A DNA stretch of 64,000 nt from Bacillota bacterium (GTDB lineage: Bacteria; Bacillota; Bacilli; Paenibacillales; NBRC-103111). The translations under genes and the position numbers were made by a program. Shown piece by piece: positions 24,815 to 34,456 of the stretch; position 1 is the first letter of the stretch; the number at the start of each line of letters is the position of its first letter. The notes below the pieces were generated by a model that saw nothing but the letters and a program-made list of their open reading frames with translations, was not told the origin of the DNA and did not search any database. Location of the stretch: the NCBI GenBank assembly GCA_023386955.1, contig JAEWIS010000020.1, positions 1 through 64,000 of the forward strand. The letters are read 5' to 3'.

Positions 24815-25582
24815 CTACAGTTTGGTTGGTGCGTTCAGCTCATCCTCTTCGGCTTCTTCCAGCTCTCCGGCCTTTTCCTTGGCCTTCTCGGCCTTGTCCT
24901 GCAGCCGTTGGAACCCGCGGTAGAAATACCAGAAGGTCACGAAGGCGCTGACGCTGCCCATGAAGAAGGGGATCAAAAACGTGTACCGGGTACTGATATA
25001 CACAATTACCGCATTGGTAGCCAGGATCCCAATGGAGGTGAACGGCTGTCCCATAGTCATTATAAACGCATTCTTCACCAGTTGAAGCAGCTTCATATGA
25101 AAATGGACCATCAACGAAAAGAAATTCAACAATGCGCCGACATACACGACGCCAAAGGAGATAAACAGAAACGACAGCCAGCGCAAAGCATTGGTCTGGG
25201 AGGAATAAAACCGGATACAGACAATCAGCAGAACGCCGATGACCAGAAACAGCAGGCCGCCCAGCATGGCTTGTTTGTAATTTTCTTTATAACAACGGAA
25301 ATAGGTTTTGAACAAAGGAACATCCGTATCCCCCATCACCCACTTGCGGGCAACACCGTACATTGCCACTGTGGCGGGAATCAATGTAAACGGACACAAA
25401 ATTGCGATTATCCATAAAGAAGAAAGCATAACATCCACAGTCATTTCCGGCGATGCCAGCATGGTCAGCAGCATAAAAAAGACCGGGATGGAACAAATCA
25501 CCCACAAAATATTGATGGCGCTCAACCGCATAATCCATTCCGATACACGGTAGAACCCGCCCATAATGCCCCGCATTTCCAA
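24815..25582 (-). CDS. DUF624 / YesL-family membrane protein
   Basis: 255 residues with five to six membrane helices. The N-terminal block MGGFYRVSEWIMRLSAINILWVICSIPVFF is typical of YesL. A C-terminal cytoplasmic tail of about 30 residues is strongly charged (Lys then Glu repeats, probably coiled coil). YesL proteins often accompany carbohydrate ABC transporters and glycosidases, but no such genes lie next to it here. GAGGAG spacing favours a TTG start at 25582; the ATG two codons later is the alternative. Confidence 0.78.
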   Translation of the reverse strand: MEMRGIMGGFYRVSEWIMRLSAINILWVICSIPVFFMLLTMLASPEMTVDVMLSSLWIIAILCPFTLIPATVAMYGVARKWVMGDTDVPLFKTYFRCYKENYKQAMLGGLLFLVIGVLLIVCIRFYSSQTNALRWLSFLFISFGVVYVGALLNFFSLMVHFHMKLLQLVKNAFIMTMGQPFTSIGILATNAVIVYISTRYTFLIPFFMGSVSAFVTFWYFYRGFQRLQDKAEKAKEKAGELEEAEEDELNAPTKL

Positions 25583-25713
25583 AAGAAGCTCCTCCTTAAC
25601 ATAGTGCCAGAATCACATCATGCATATATTATAGCCTATTTCCGGCAAAATCGGTAGCGGCTCCCCCGCCTCCATTACTTGGTCCACGCCGAGGGCTGGA
25701 TAAGTAATGAAGG

Positions 25714-25741
25714 CCTCGAAATGGGCAAGGCCCATTTGAGG
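25714..25741. repeat. Hairpin downstream of the HD-GYP gene
   Basis: CCTC-G-AAATGGGC, three bases, GCCCATTT-GAGG: a near-perfect stem with one bulge. It follows the stop of the regulator gene on the minus strand. It lacks a T-run, so it may stabilise the 3' end rather than terminate. Confidence 0.5.
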
Positions 25742-25768
25742 GGAATCGCTCCAGGATGGGGAGGGATA

Positions 25769-26866
25769 TTACCCCACGATGCCCCGCGGCTCCTTATACA
25801 GCTCGGATATTTCCAGGAAGCGGCGCTCGCATTTCAGGAACACCTCGATAATATCCGGGTCGAAATGGACCCCCGCTTCCCGTGCGATATGCTCAACGGC
25901 CTGATCATGGCTGAAGGCATCCTTATATACCCGCTTGCTGGTTAACGCATCATACACATCCGCCACCGCCATCAGGCGCGCCGACAGGGGGATAGCCTCC
26001 CCCGCCAGCCCGTCGGGATAGCCGGTGCCGTTCCATTTCTCGTGGTGGGAATAGACAATTTCCTTGGCGTAATGCAGGAACGTTTCCGTTTCATCCATCA
26101 CCCGCTCCGCCCTGTCTATCGCTTCTCTGCCCAATACGGTATGAGTTTTCATAATATCAAATTCCTCGGGCGTCAAGCGGCCGGGCTTCAGCAGAATATG
26201 GTCGGGGATCCCCACCTTCCCGATGTCATGAAGAGGCGCGGAGGTGACGATCAGATCAATGTTTTCCTGATTGAGCTGCTTGCTGTATTTGCTTGTTTTG
26301 GAAAGCCATTTGGCCAGTTCCTGTATGTATAGCTTGGTGCGCTGTATGTGGTTGCCTGTATCCGTATCCCGGATTTCCGCCAAGGCGGCCATGGACATGA
26401 TGGTGGCCTCCTGGATGCGGGAAATCTCCTTGATCCGCCGCGAGATCTCCAGCTCCAGAAACTCGTTCTGGTTTTTCAGAAAATCCTTAGTCTGCTTTAG
26501 CTCCAGATGGGTTTTTACCCGGGAGAGGAGAATGGCGGAGCTGATGGGCTTGATAATATAATCCACCGCTCCGCAGGCAAAGCCCTTGTTTTCGTCCTCC
26601 GTATCACTTTTGGCTGTCAGGAAAATCACGGGAATGTCCGTTAAAGCCTCGTCCTCCTTAAAGTGCCGGCAGGTCTCGTAGCCGTCCATCACGGGCATCA
26701 TAACGTCCAGCAGCAGCAGATCGGGCGGCGAGGCTTTGGCAATCTGCAAAGCTTTAGTGCCGGAGGTGGCTACCTTTACCTTGTAGTGCTCCTTCAACAA
26801 ACCGCTTAATAGGGTCAAATTATCGGGTGTATCGTCAACTACCAGAATAACGGGCTTACTATTCAT
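25769..26866 (-). CDS. Response regulator with HD-GYP domain (RpfG-like)
   Basis: 365 residues. A receiver domain (phosphoacceptor Asp54 in LLLDVMMP) is followed by a coiled linker and an HD-GYP phosphodiesterase domain. The metal ligands HDIGK (His213, Asp214) and the HHEKWNGTGYPDG motif (274-286) are complete, so activity is expected. Family role: hydrolysis of cyclic di-GMP, or of related cyclic dinucleotides, on phosphorylation. The start codon overlaps the stop of the hybrid kinase gene (ATGA), so the two are translationally coupled and form one signalling pathway. Confidence 0.9.
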   Translation of the reverse strand: MNSKPVILVVDDTPDNLTLLSGLLKEHYKVKVATSGTKALQIAKASPPDLLLLDVMMPVMDGYETCRHFKEDEALTDIPVIFLTAKSDTEDENKGFACGAVDYIIKPISSAILLSRVKTHLELKQTKDFLKNQNEFLELEISRRIKEISRIQEATIMSMAALAEIRDTDTGNHIQRTKLYIQELAKWLSKTSKYSKQLNQENIDLIVTSAPLHDIGKVGIPDHILLKPGRLTPEEFDIMKTHTVLGREAIDRAERVMDETETFLHYAKEIVYSHHEKWNGTGYPDGLAGEAIPLSARLMAVADVYDALTSKRVYKDAFSHDQAVEHIAREAGVHFDPDIIEVFLKCERRFLEISELYKEPRGIVG

Positions 26867-29800
26867 AGGCAGTCATGGCTCCTTTCCTTCATAGCCGGAT
26901 GGCGGGCAAGAACGGCCTCAATAACGGTGGCCGCCTCTTCCAACTCATAAGATTTAAGGCAATGTCCCAGGTGACTTTCTTCATCCGGCAAAAGAAGCGT
27001 GGCCAGTTCATGCTTGATGGCTTCATAATAATCAACAGCCTCACTATCGCTGTCCTGCAGCATGCCCAACAGCTTCTGCAGGGCTTGAACGGTGGGCTCC
27101 GCGCGGAATTTCATCTCGGGTTTAGCCTCGGGCTCCACAGGAATCAGCTCCTTGATGTCAAAAGCGATCCGGCGGAGAAGCTGCTCCAGCTCCTCGGCTT
27201 CCTTGTTAAGCTCCTGTTCTTCGCCATCATGAGACAGCTTTTTCTCGATCCGTTCACATAAGCCGCTGACAACCCATATGCCCAGATTGGCGGTGACTCC
27301 CTTCAGGTTATGGATCAGGCGCTGCACCGTCTCCAGATCCCCTTGGCGGAGGGCATAACGGACCGGCACGGCCGTATCCGTCTGGTTATCCGCGAAGCTC
27401 AGCAGCAGTCTCCGGTACAGCTCCAGATTATGGCCTACCCGGCGCAGGCCGTCCTCCAGGTCGACACCATGGATGCTGGGCGGCCATTGCCCCAGCCTAT
27501 CCGACTCCGGCGCTCCGTTATCGCCCGCCCGGATGTCCCCGGCAGCCGCTGCCACCTCGGGGAGAGCAGCCAGCCCAATCCGCCGGATAGCGGCAAACAG
27601 AATATCCGGATCAATGGGCTTCGCCACGTGATCGTTCATTCCCGCGGCCAGACACCGTTCCTGCTCCTCCTGGAGCGTGCGGGCCGTCATGGCGATAATA
27701 GGCAGCGTATGCCCCATGGCCCGGATCCGCTGGGCCGCTTCGAAGCCGTCCATTTCCGGCATCTGCAAATCCATCAGAATAAAATGGTACGGATCAGCAG
27801 ACAAAGCCTGGTTTTTCATTTTTTCCACCGCAATGACGCCGTTGCCCGCAACATCCACCCGCAATCCCCGGCTGGTCAAAAGCTCCACAGCAATCTGCTG
27901 GTTAATCTCGTGATCCTCCACCAGCAGCACATATCCTTCCAGATCAGCACCGGCTGAGAGGCTATCCCGGCCCTCCAGCAAGGCAGGCGGCGGTGCGAAG
28001 TTCCGAACCAATGCATCGAACAGCATGGATTCGCTGACCGGCTTCACCAGATAATCGTTGACCATAGCCGCCTCCGCCTGCTTCTTCAGGCTGTCCTCAC
28101 CAAAGGCGGTGACCAGAATAATGGCCGGCTGGTGCCGGATGGACGGATCATTGCGGATGAGGGTGGAGGTTTCCAACCCGCAGATCCCCTCCATTTTCCA
28201 ATCCAGCAGGATCAAATCGAAGGGCCGGTCTGCATCCGCCAGGGCTACTGAACGGAGGGCTTCCTCACCGGATTCGGCGGTTTCCACCCGGCAGCGCATC
28301 TGCCCCAGGTATTCAGAGAGAATTTCCCGGGCCGTCATATTATCATCCACCACCAGAACCCGGAGGCCGTCCAGCCGTTCCGGCACGATCCGGCTGTGGA
28401 TCAGCGCCGTTTCGGGAACCTCAAACCAGGCCTTGAAGCTGAATACACTGCCTTCCCCTTCCACACTCTCCACCCAGATGGAGCCGCCCATCATTTCCAC
28501 CAGTTCTTTACTGATGGCCAATCCCAGGCCTGTCCCCCCATACTGCCGGGTTGTGGAATTGTCCGCTTGCATAAAAGCCTGGAACATCCGAGCCCTGGCC
28601 TCTTCGGACATGCCGATTCCCGTATCGGATACGGAGAACTTCAGCTCCAGCTTATCCCGGTAACCGGAGAGCATCTCAATCTGAAGCTCCACCTGTCCCT
28701 CCCGGGTAAATTTAACGGCATTGCTCAGGAGATTCATCAGAATCTGCCCCAGCCGCAGAGGATCTCCCTTCAGACTCCGGGGGATACCCGGGCCCAAACG
28801 GGACAGCAGCTCCAGCCCCTTGTCATGCGCCTGCTGGCTGACAAGACCGATGGTTTGGCTGATTACATCCTCCAGTACAAAATCCACATGCTCCATTTGG
28901 AGCTTTCCGGATTCGATTTTGGAGATGTCCAGAATATCATTTAGAACCCCCAACAGGGATTTTCCTGCGTTATGTATTTTGGTGACATAATCCTTTTGTT
29001 TGCCGGTCAGCTCCGTACGGAGGGCCAGATAAGCCAGCCCGATAATGGCATTCATAGGAGTCCGGATTTCGTGGCTCATATTGGCCAGAAACTGGGACTT
29101 GGCCTGAGTGGCCTCCTCCGCAAGCCGCAGAGCCTCCTCCAGCTGCTTTTCCTTCAGCTTCAGCTCCGTGATATCCTCCGAGATGCCCAACAGATGGGTT
29201 TGATGCCCGTCCGCATCCACCATGGGTAGCTTGGTGGCATGGATATACCGGGTGCCCTTATCCTGCGTATGGACCACTTCAATTTCACTAACCGGTTTGC
29301 CTTCCCTCAGCACACGCCCACCCGTTTCGTCCAGCGCCTTCGCCACATCCTCCGGAAAAATATCCAGATTGGTCAAACCGTTCATAGCCTGAGGCGTAAG
29401 CCCGAAGAAATCGCTGCAGGCACGGTTAACCTTATCGAAGCTCAGGGTATCCGCATTCTTCACATAGAGCATAAGCGGCAGGCTGTCGATAATCGTATCC
29501 AGAAAATGATTGGTGTTCAGCAGTTCCTTTTCCTTTTGCTTCAGGTCGCTGATGTCAGTCATAATCCCCAAATACCCGCCGGTGCTTCCGTCGGACAGCC
29601 GGTATGTCGAGACCGTATAGAGAATATCCCGCTCCAGCCGGTCGGCGAATATCCGCTTCATCATAATGCTCACCGGTTTGCCCGTATCCTGCACCTGCTG
29701 GCGGGCGCAGCTGAATTCCTCATAGCTCTTGGCGGATACATGGGCGAAATCACGAAGCTTGAGCCCCCGGAGCTGGCTGCGGTTAATTCGGAAGGCGTCC

Positions 29801-31281
29801 TCGTATGCCCGGTTGCAGCCGACAAACCGCTCCTCCTTGTCTACATAGAACAAGGGATTAGGCAGGGTATCAATCAGCTGATTAATAAAATAAAGCTGGT
29901 TGGACAGCTCCTTGCGGATACGCTTGTACTCGGAGATATCCTCCTTAATGCCGACGAAATGGGTAATCCTGTCCTGCGCATTCTTAATGGGCGAGATAAT
30001 AACGGCTTCTTCATATTCCTCGCCGCCCTTCTTCCGGTTGACAAACTCGCCTTTCCAAATGTCCCCCTTCAGGATCGTCTCCCACATGTCCTCATACACA
30101 TCTGCAGGCGTTTTGCCTGTGCGCAGAATCCGGGGATTTTTGCCCAACGCCTCTTCCTTGCGGTACCCGGTGACCTTGGAGAAAAAAGGGTTGGTGTATT
30201 CAATATTGCCGTCCGTATCCGTAATCAGGATGGACAAGGGAGATTGCTCAATTACATTCAGATACAGCTGCAAGCTTTCGGTGTATTGGCGCTCCGTATC
30301 CAGCAGCCTCTTCGTTACCCGGACTTGCTTGGCGTAAAGCCGGACAAGGAAGTAGGACATGATAATAATGGAAAAATAAAGCAGCACATTGGTGGATACA
30401 CCCTTCATAAATAGCACCAGGACCGGATATGCGGCAAACAGAATCCCCGCCTTCAGGGAACGGTCTCCCAGCATCAGCCAGCTCCATCTGGAGCCGCTGG
30501 CGGGCTGCCGTATCGGCCGGTGATAGACCAATATTCCTGCGGTCATCAGAAGGGTTCCGGACTTGTAGATAACATCAACCAGGGGACCGGAAAACACCCG
30601 AAAATGCAGCGTTTGGATCAAATCCGTGGAGGTCCACATGCCGATGCCCAGGAGCAGCAGAACCAAGCCGGCGGTGCGGGATTTTTTGTCTGCGTACAGC
30701 GAAACCAGCAGGATCAAGGACAGAACGGACAGAGACAGAACCGTATAAACCAGCGCAATGAACGCCTTCACATCGAACCCGGAGATGTGAAACGGATTGT
30801 TCTGGAGATAAATAAACCACACTGTGCCAACAACACATTCGAGAATAGTGATCCAGTCCCAAAGCAGCTCCATCCGGGTATGGCCGCTCATGAAGCGGCG
30901 GGCGTAACTGATCAGAAACAACAGAAAGCACAGCCTGGGCAAAAGATAAATCAGCAGCTTGACAGCGGTAAAGGCAAAGCTGCCTGCCTCACCGGAGGGG
31001 AAAAATGCAGCTCCGGCCACCGCAAACAGATTACCGGCCAGATGGAAAAGAAAAGCGGCCTCCAGCAGCAGTCTGCAGCTTCGCCGCTCCGGCGGAAACC
31101 GGGAATAGAAACGGCAGGCCAGATATGCCAGAAGCGGGGGTATGAGCGTGGCGGCGCCGAGCGCCGCCGGATTGGAGATAAGGAGCAGGACCACATACAG
31201 CGCTGCATATACGGCCAAAGCCGCCCACAGCCAGGATGGGGAGGAACGTCGTGGATTGTCACCGCTTGATGATGTCATCAT
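26863..31281 (-). CDS. Multi-domain hybrid sensor histidine kinase (TM-PAS3-HisKA-HATPase-REC2-HPt)
   Basis: 1472 residues from the ATG at 31281 (AGAAGG 8 nt upstream; an ATG 13 codons earlier lacks a site). In order: an 8-9 helix membrane region (about 15-315), three PAS/PAC modules (about 345-710), a HisKA domain with His737 (MSHEIRTPMN), and an HATPase domain (N-box NLLSNAVKF, GTGLGL). Two receivers follow, with Asp1027 (LLDWKMEG) and Asp1171 (LMDLQMPEMDG), and then an HPt domain with His1324 (LIHNLKG). Both receivers and HPt are intact, so a full His-Asp-His-Asp relay to the coupled HD-GYP regulator is possible. The many-helix sensor resembles no class I can name with certainty. Ligand unknown. 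Confidence 0.9.
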   Translation of the reverse strand: MMTSSSGDNPRRSSPSWLWAALAVYAALYVVLLLISNPAALGAATLIPPLLAYLACRFYSRFPPERRSCRLLLEAAFLFHLAGNLFAVAGAAFFPSGEAGSFAFTAVKLLIYLLPRLCFLLFLISYARRFMSGHTRMELLWDWITILECVVGTVWFIYLQNNPFHISGFDVKAFIALVYTVLSLSVLSLILLVSLYADKKSRTAGLVLLLLGIGMWTSTDLIQTLHFRVFSGPLVDVIYKSGTLLMTAGILVYHRPIRQPASGSRWSWLMLGDRSLKAGILFAAYPVLVLFMKGVSTNVLLYFSIIIMSYFLVRLYAKQVRVTKRLLDTERQYTESLQLYLNVIEQSPLSILITDTDGNIEYTNPFFSKVTGYRKEEALGKNPRILRTGKTPADVYEDMWETILKGDIWKGEFVNRKKGGEEYEEAVIISPIKNAQDRITHFVGIKEDISEYKRIRKELSNQLYFINQLIDTLPNPLFYVDKEERFVGCNRAYEDAFRINRSQLRGLKLRDFAHVSAKSYEEFSCARQQVQDTGKPVSIMMKRIFADRLERDILYTVSTYRLSDGSTGGYLGIMTDISDLKQKEKELLNTNHFLDTIIDSLPLMLYVKNADTLSFDKVNRACSDFFGLTPQAMNGLTNLDIFPEDVAKALDETGGRVLREGKPVSEIEVVHTQDKGTRYIHATKLPMVDADGHQTHLLGISEDITELKLKEKQLEEALRLAEEATQAKSQFLANMSHEIRTPMNAIIGLAYLALRTELTGKQKDYVTKIHNAGKSLLGVLNDILDISKIESGKLQMEHVDFVLEDVISQTIGLVSQQAHDKGLELLSRLGPGIPRSLKGDPLRLGQILMNLLSNAVKFTREGQVELQIEMLSGYRDKLELKFSVSDTGIGMSEEARARMFQAFMQADNSTTRQYGGTGLGLAISKELVEMMGGSIWVESVEGEGSVFSFKAWFEVPETALIHSRIVPERLDGLRVLVVDDNMTAREILSEYLGQMRCRVETAESGEEALRSVALADADRPFDLILLDWKMEGICGLETSTLIRNDPSIRHQPAIILVTAFGEDSLKKQAEAAMVNDYLVKPVSESMLFDALVRNFAPPPALLEGRDSLSAGADLEGYVLLVEDHEINQQIAVELLTSRGLRVDVAGNGVIAVEKMKNQALSADPYHFILMDLQMPEMDGFEAAQRIRAMGHTLPIIAMTARTLQEEQERCLAAGMNDHVAKPIDPDILFAAIRRIGLAALPEVAAAAGDIRAGDNGAPESDRLGQWPPSIHGVDLEDGLRRVGHNLELYRRLLLSFADNQTDTAVPVRYALRQGDLETVQRLIHNLKGVTANLGIWVVSGLCERIEKKLSHDGEEQELNKEAEELEQLLRRIAFDIKELIPVEPEAKPEMKFRAEPTVQALQKLLGMLQDSDSEAVDYYEAIKHELATLLLPDEESHLGHCLKSYELEEAATVIEAVLARHPAMKERSHDCL

Positions 31282-31344
31282 TTCGACAACCTTCTCTGGT
31301 TTTACTACACATTTTACCATGATTCGAGCTTTTTTTCAGCAACA

Positions 31345-31368
31345 AAATAGAGGCCGAGGCCTCTATTT
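31345..31368 (-). terminator. Terminator of the RR-HK-ABC operon
   Basis: AAATAGAGGCC, two bases, GGCCTCTATTT: an 11-bp perfect stem just after the permease stop. On the minus strand it is followed by TGTTGC rather than a pure T-run, but the descending arm ends TTTT. Confidence 0.65.
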
Positions 31369-31378
31369 CTGCGCACCC

Positions 31379-33715
31379 TTACTGGGCATTTATGGTATCG
31401 ACAATCGAAAGGTTCTGAATCTGCCGCACCGGACCACGAACCGCCAGGAAAGAAGCTGAAATCACAATCAGGCTAATGACGGCAAACGAGCCGTACGGGA
31501 CCTGCCACACCTCTCCCCAATAGCTGGTAATCATACTCCCGTACAGAAGCCGGTGCACAGGCAGCCCGAGAGCGCAGCCTACAGCGGTCCCGCAGACCGC
31601 ATAAACAGCCGCTTCCGCCAGAATCATTCTGACCAGCTGTTGGCTGCTCATTCCGATAGCCCGCATGGCCCCATATTGCTGGATACGGGAGCGCACACTC
31701 ATGGCTATGGTATTGACGATATGGAAGATGGTAATCAAGGCGATCACCGCTAAAAACCCGTAGATAAACAGCGCATAAGAAAAGTAGCTCCCTCTCGCCT
31801 CACTGTTGCTCGTACGTCGGTCGGAGAAGGCAGCCTCTCTACCGGCAAGGGTCTGGATATCCTGTACCGTCTCATCGGAAGCCCCTTTGGAGAACTGGAC
31901 ATCGATCACCGTATAACCGGTTTGACCGGTCAGCCTCCTGAACAGCTCCTCGGAGCAAATTACCGTTTCTACGCCGGCCTGGCTGTCAAAGGGGCTGTTG
32001 GACAGAATTCCTGCAACCTTCACCTGCTGCGACACTCCATCGACCTGAAGCTGCAGGAGCTCGCCGACCTGTAGGGAGCTGTCTTTCCTGTAAACCGCCA
32101 GTACCTCCATACCCGGCTGGCGCAGAGGCTCAATGGAGCCGGCCAGCAGGCTCTCCTCCGCCCATTTTAACTGATGCGTTTCATAGGAGACGAGATCCGC
32201 TTTTTTGGGCCCGTCTGCAGTTTCCATTGGAAGCCCGTAGGCAAACATCCGGCCGTATACCCGCTTCACATGGGCCATCCCCTCCAGCCGTTTAATGAAG
32301 GCAGGGTCGAGAGAGGTAGTTTTGTCCACACTGGCAAGGGAAAAATCCGGGTTCCACGGCTTCAACGGCCGGATAGCATGGTGCATAAAGTCAACCGTGG
32401 TGGAAAAGGACAGATACAGGACAATGCTAAGCGCAAATGAACCTACCACCATCAGGAAGCTTTTTTTGCTGGCTACTGCGTGATGGAGGCCAAGGGCCGT
32501 TTCCACCTTGAATAAGGAGGTGCGGGCAGCCATACGGACAGGCCGCAGGGTGTGGACGCTTCCGGTGGAGGCGGCCAAGGGCGAAACCCGGGAAGCCCTT
32601 CGGGCAGGGGATCGGGCAGCCAGAAGCACCGTAAGCAAACCGACCACCACGCCCGCTCCAACACCAATCCAGCTCACTCCAAAAACCGGAAGCTCCGCAA
32701 ATTGGCTGGGATTGGCCATTTTCAGAACCGCGCACAACCCCCAGACCACGGCTATCCCCGCACCGATCCCCCACGGCATGGCGGTTTTGCACCATTGCAG
32801 CGCCTCCCGGCGGACAAAACGCATAATCTGCCGGCGGGTTGCACCCAAACAGCGCATCATTCCGAAAAACTCCGTTCGCCGCATCACATGGCTGTTGAGG
32901 CTGCTGGCAATCATCAGCACGCCCGCCAGCACGATAATGCCGGAGAGAACGGCTGCGCTGGCATACAGCTGCAGGACATAGCTGTTTCTGCTTTGCCCCA
33001 TTGCCGCCAGAAGATTCCCGTTTTGCTGGATCTGATCCTCGCGCAGTTGAAGCTGCTTGACCATGTCCGCAATCACCTTCTGCATATTGCTGAACCGGGA
33101 CAGCTTCATGAGCAGGCTGCTGTCATACATGTCCCGGGGCACTGTATGCCGAAACCCATCCTCCGAGAACATCAGGACAAAGCTTCCCCGGCTCATCATG
33201 GAGGATGTCCCTTCCATAATACCGACGACATTCAGCCGTACGGGGCCGGTTCCCGGCCGCTCCAGCGTGAGCGTATCGCCCAAACCAGCGCCCAGGCTGA
33301 ACACGGCATTTTCGCTTAAGGCGATTTCCGTATCCTTCTCCGGATACCTTCCTTCTGTAATATGGAGAGGGAACATATCCTCAGAGGTTTCCTTATCCAA
33401 CCCGGCGAGCTGAACAGGCTTTCCCGCAACCGTGAAACCATTCCAGTCCCCCAAAAACGCATACCCTCCTGCGGAGGTAACCTCCGGCCTGGCCTTCAGC
33501 ATGGCCTGGGTTTCGGCATTGACTCCCGTAACCAAAACATGCCAACTGCCTGAGCTTTCGATAACCTGCAGCTTTTGGCCGCGGATAGCCATATCCGCCA
33601 TTCCGAAAACCGCCGTTACCAGGAATACCGATAAAACAATACAAATAATCGTCATCCGGTTTTGCTTTTGATGGACCCTTGCAAAAATCGGAACCAAGTC
33701 CAGGTAGCTTTTCAC
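31379..33715 (-). CDS. ABC transporter permease with two FtsX domains
   Basis: 778 residues. A first membrane helix (about 20-40), an extracellular MacB-like periplasmic-type domain, and a three-helix FtsX block (about 255-380) are followed by a second repeat of the same pattern (helix about 420, extracellular domain, FtsX block about 650-770). This ten-helix layout is that of Gram-positive FtsX/BceB-related permeases that act in antimicrobial peptide resistance, lipoprotein or cell-wall processes rather than solute uptake. The start is GTG, overlapping the ATPase stop (GTGA), so it is translationally coupled. Confidence 0.85.
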   Translation of the reverse strand: MKSYLDLVPIFARVHQKQNRMTIICIVLSVFLVTAVFGMADMAIRGQKLQVIESSGSWHVLVTGVNAETQAMLKARPEVTSAGGYAFLGDWNGFTVAGKPVQLAGLDKETSEDMFPLHITEGRYPEKDTEIALSENAVFSLGAGLGDTLTLERPGTGPVRLNVVGIMEGTSSMMSRGSFVLMFSEDGFRHTVPRDMYDSSLLMKLSRFSNMQKVIADMVKQLQLREDQIQQNGNLLAAMGQSRNSYVLQLYASAAVLSGIIVLAGVLMIASSLNSHVMRRTEFFGMMRCLGATRRQIMRFVRREALQWCKTAMPWGIGAGIAVVWGLCAVLKMANPSQFAELPVFGVSWIGVGAGVVVGLLTVLLAARSPARRASRVSPLAASTGSVHTLRPVRMAARTSLFKVETALGLHHAVASKKSFLMVVGSFALSIVLYLSFSTTVDFMHHAIRPLKPWNPDFSLASVDKTTSLDPAFIKRLEGMAHVKRVYGRMFAYGLPMETADGPKKADLVSYETHQLKWAEESLLAGSIEPLRQPGMEVLAVYRKDSSLQVGELLQLQVDGVSQQVKVAGILSNSPFDSQAGVETVICSEELFRRLTGQTGYTVIDVQFSKGASDETVQDIQTLAGREAAFSDRRTSNSEARGSYFSYALFIYGFLAVIALITIFHIVNTIAMSVRSRIQQYGAMRAIGMSSQQLVRMILAEAAVYAVCGTAVGCALGLPVHRLLYGSMITSYWGEVWQVPYGSFAVISLIVISASFLAVRGPVRQIQNLSIVDTINAQ

Positions 33716-34395
33716 TCCCGCATCCCCCCCAAGTCGGCAAGCACTCCGTCCGCTACCTGGAAGACCCGGTCCACAGCGGACGTCAGGTTCACATTATGGG
33801 TAATCATGAGAATGGTCTGCTGGTAATGCCGCGAGGCTTGAATCAGCATGTCCAGAACATCCCGGCTGTTCCGGGAATCCAGGTTGCCGGTGGGCTCATC
33901 GGCCAATATCAGCATGGGCTTGGCCATAAGCGCCCGCCCGATGGCGACGCGCTGCTGCTGGCCGCCGGAAAGCTGGTTGGGCAGATGCTTGCGCCTGGTT
34001 GTGAGGCCCAGGAGCTCCAAAAGCTCATTCACGGCTTTTTGCTCCGGCTTGCGGTGATCCAGAAGCAGGGGAAAAATCATGTTCTGCTCCACCGTCAGCT
34101 CCGGCACCAATTGAAATGATTGGAAGATAAAGCCGATATTCTGGCGCCGGAATACGGTCCGTTCAGATTCCTTCAGGGAAAACAGATCGCACCCGTCCAA
34201 ATACACCTTCCCCGAGGAGGGGTTGTCCAGACCTCCGATGCAGTTCAGAAGTGTGCTTTTCCCCGATCCCGATTCGCCTACAACCGCGGCAAACTCGCCC
34301 TTTTCCATAACGAAGGATACATCCTTCAAGGCATGTATGCCCGCTTCGCCCTTGCCGTATTGCTTGTTCAAATGGTCTACTGTCAACAGCTTCAT
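33712..34395 (-). CDS. ABC transporter ATP-binding protein (LolD/MacB-like)
   Basis: 227 residues. Walker [10 protein letters not shown] (40-48), signature LSGGQQQR (142-149) and Walker [11 protein letters not shown] (from 162) are intact, with the Q-loop in [13 protein letters not shown]. The sequence places it with the MacB/LolD/BceA group. A strong GGAGGGA site precedes the ATG, and the upstream kinase gene ends 61 bp away. Partner of the FtsX-type permease that overlaps it. Confidence 0.93.
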   Translation of the reverse strand: MKLLTVDHLNKQYGKGEAGIHALKDVSFVMEKGEFAAVVGESGSGKSTLLNCIGGLDNPSSGKVYLDGCDLFSLKESERTVFRRQNIGFIFQSFQLVPELTVEQNMIFPLLLDHRKPEQKAVNELLELLGLTTRRKHLPNQLSGGQQQRVAIGRALMAKPMLILADEPTGNLDSRNSRDVLDMLIQASRHYQQTILMITHNVNLTSAVDRVFQVADGVLADLGGMRE

Positions 34396-34456
34396 ATACT
34401 GTCCCTCCTTTCCCTGAAGGTTACCAGACGCAGCTTACTATCCGGTGAAGGGAAGC

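Noticed and set aside
29239..30414. 391-codon plus-strand frame inside the hybrid kinase gene
   Set aside because: Antisense shadow; the kinase domains run continuously through this region on the minus strand.
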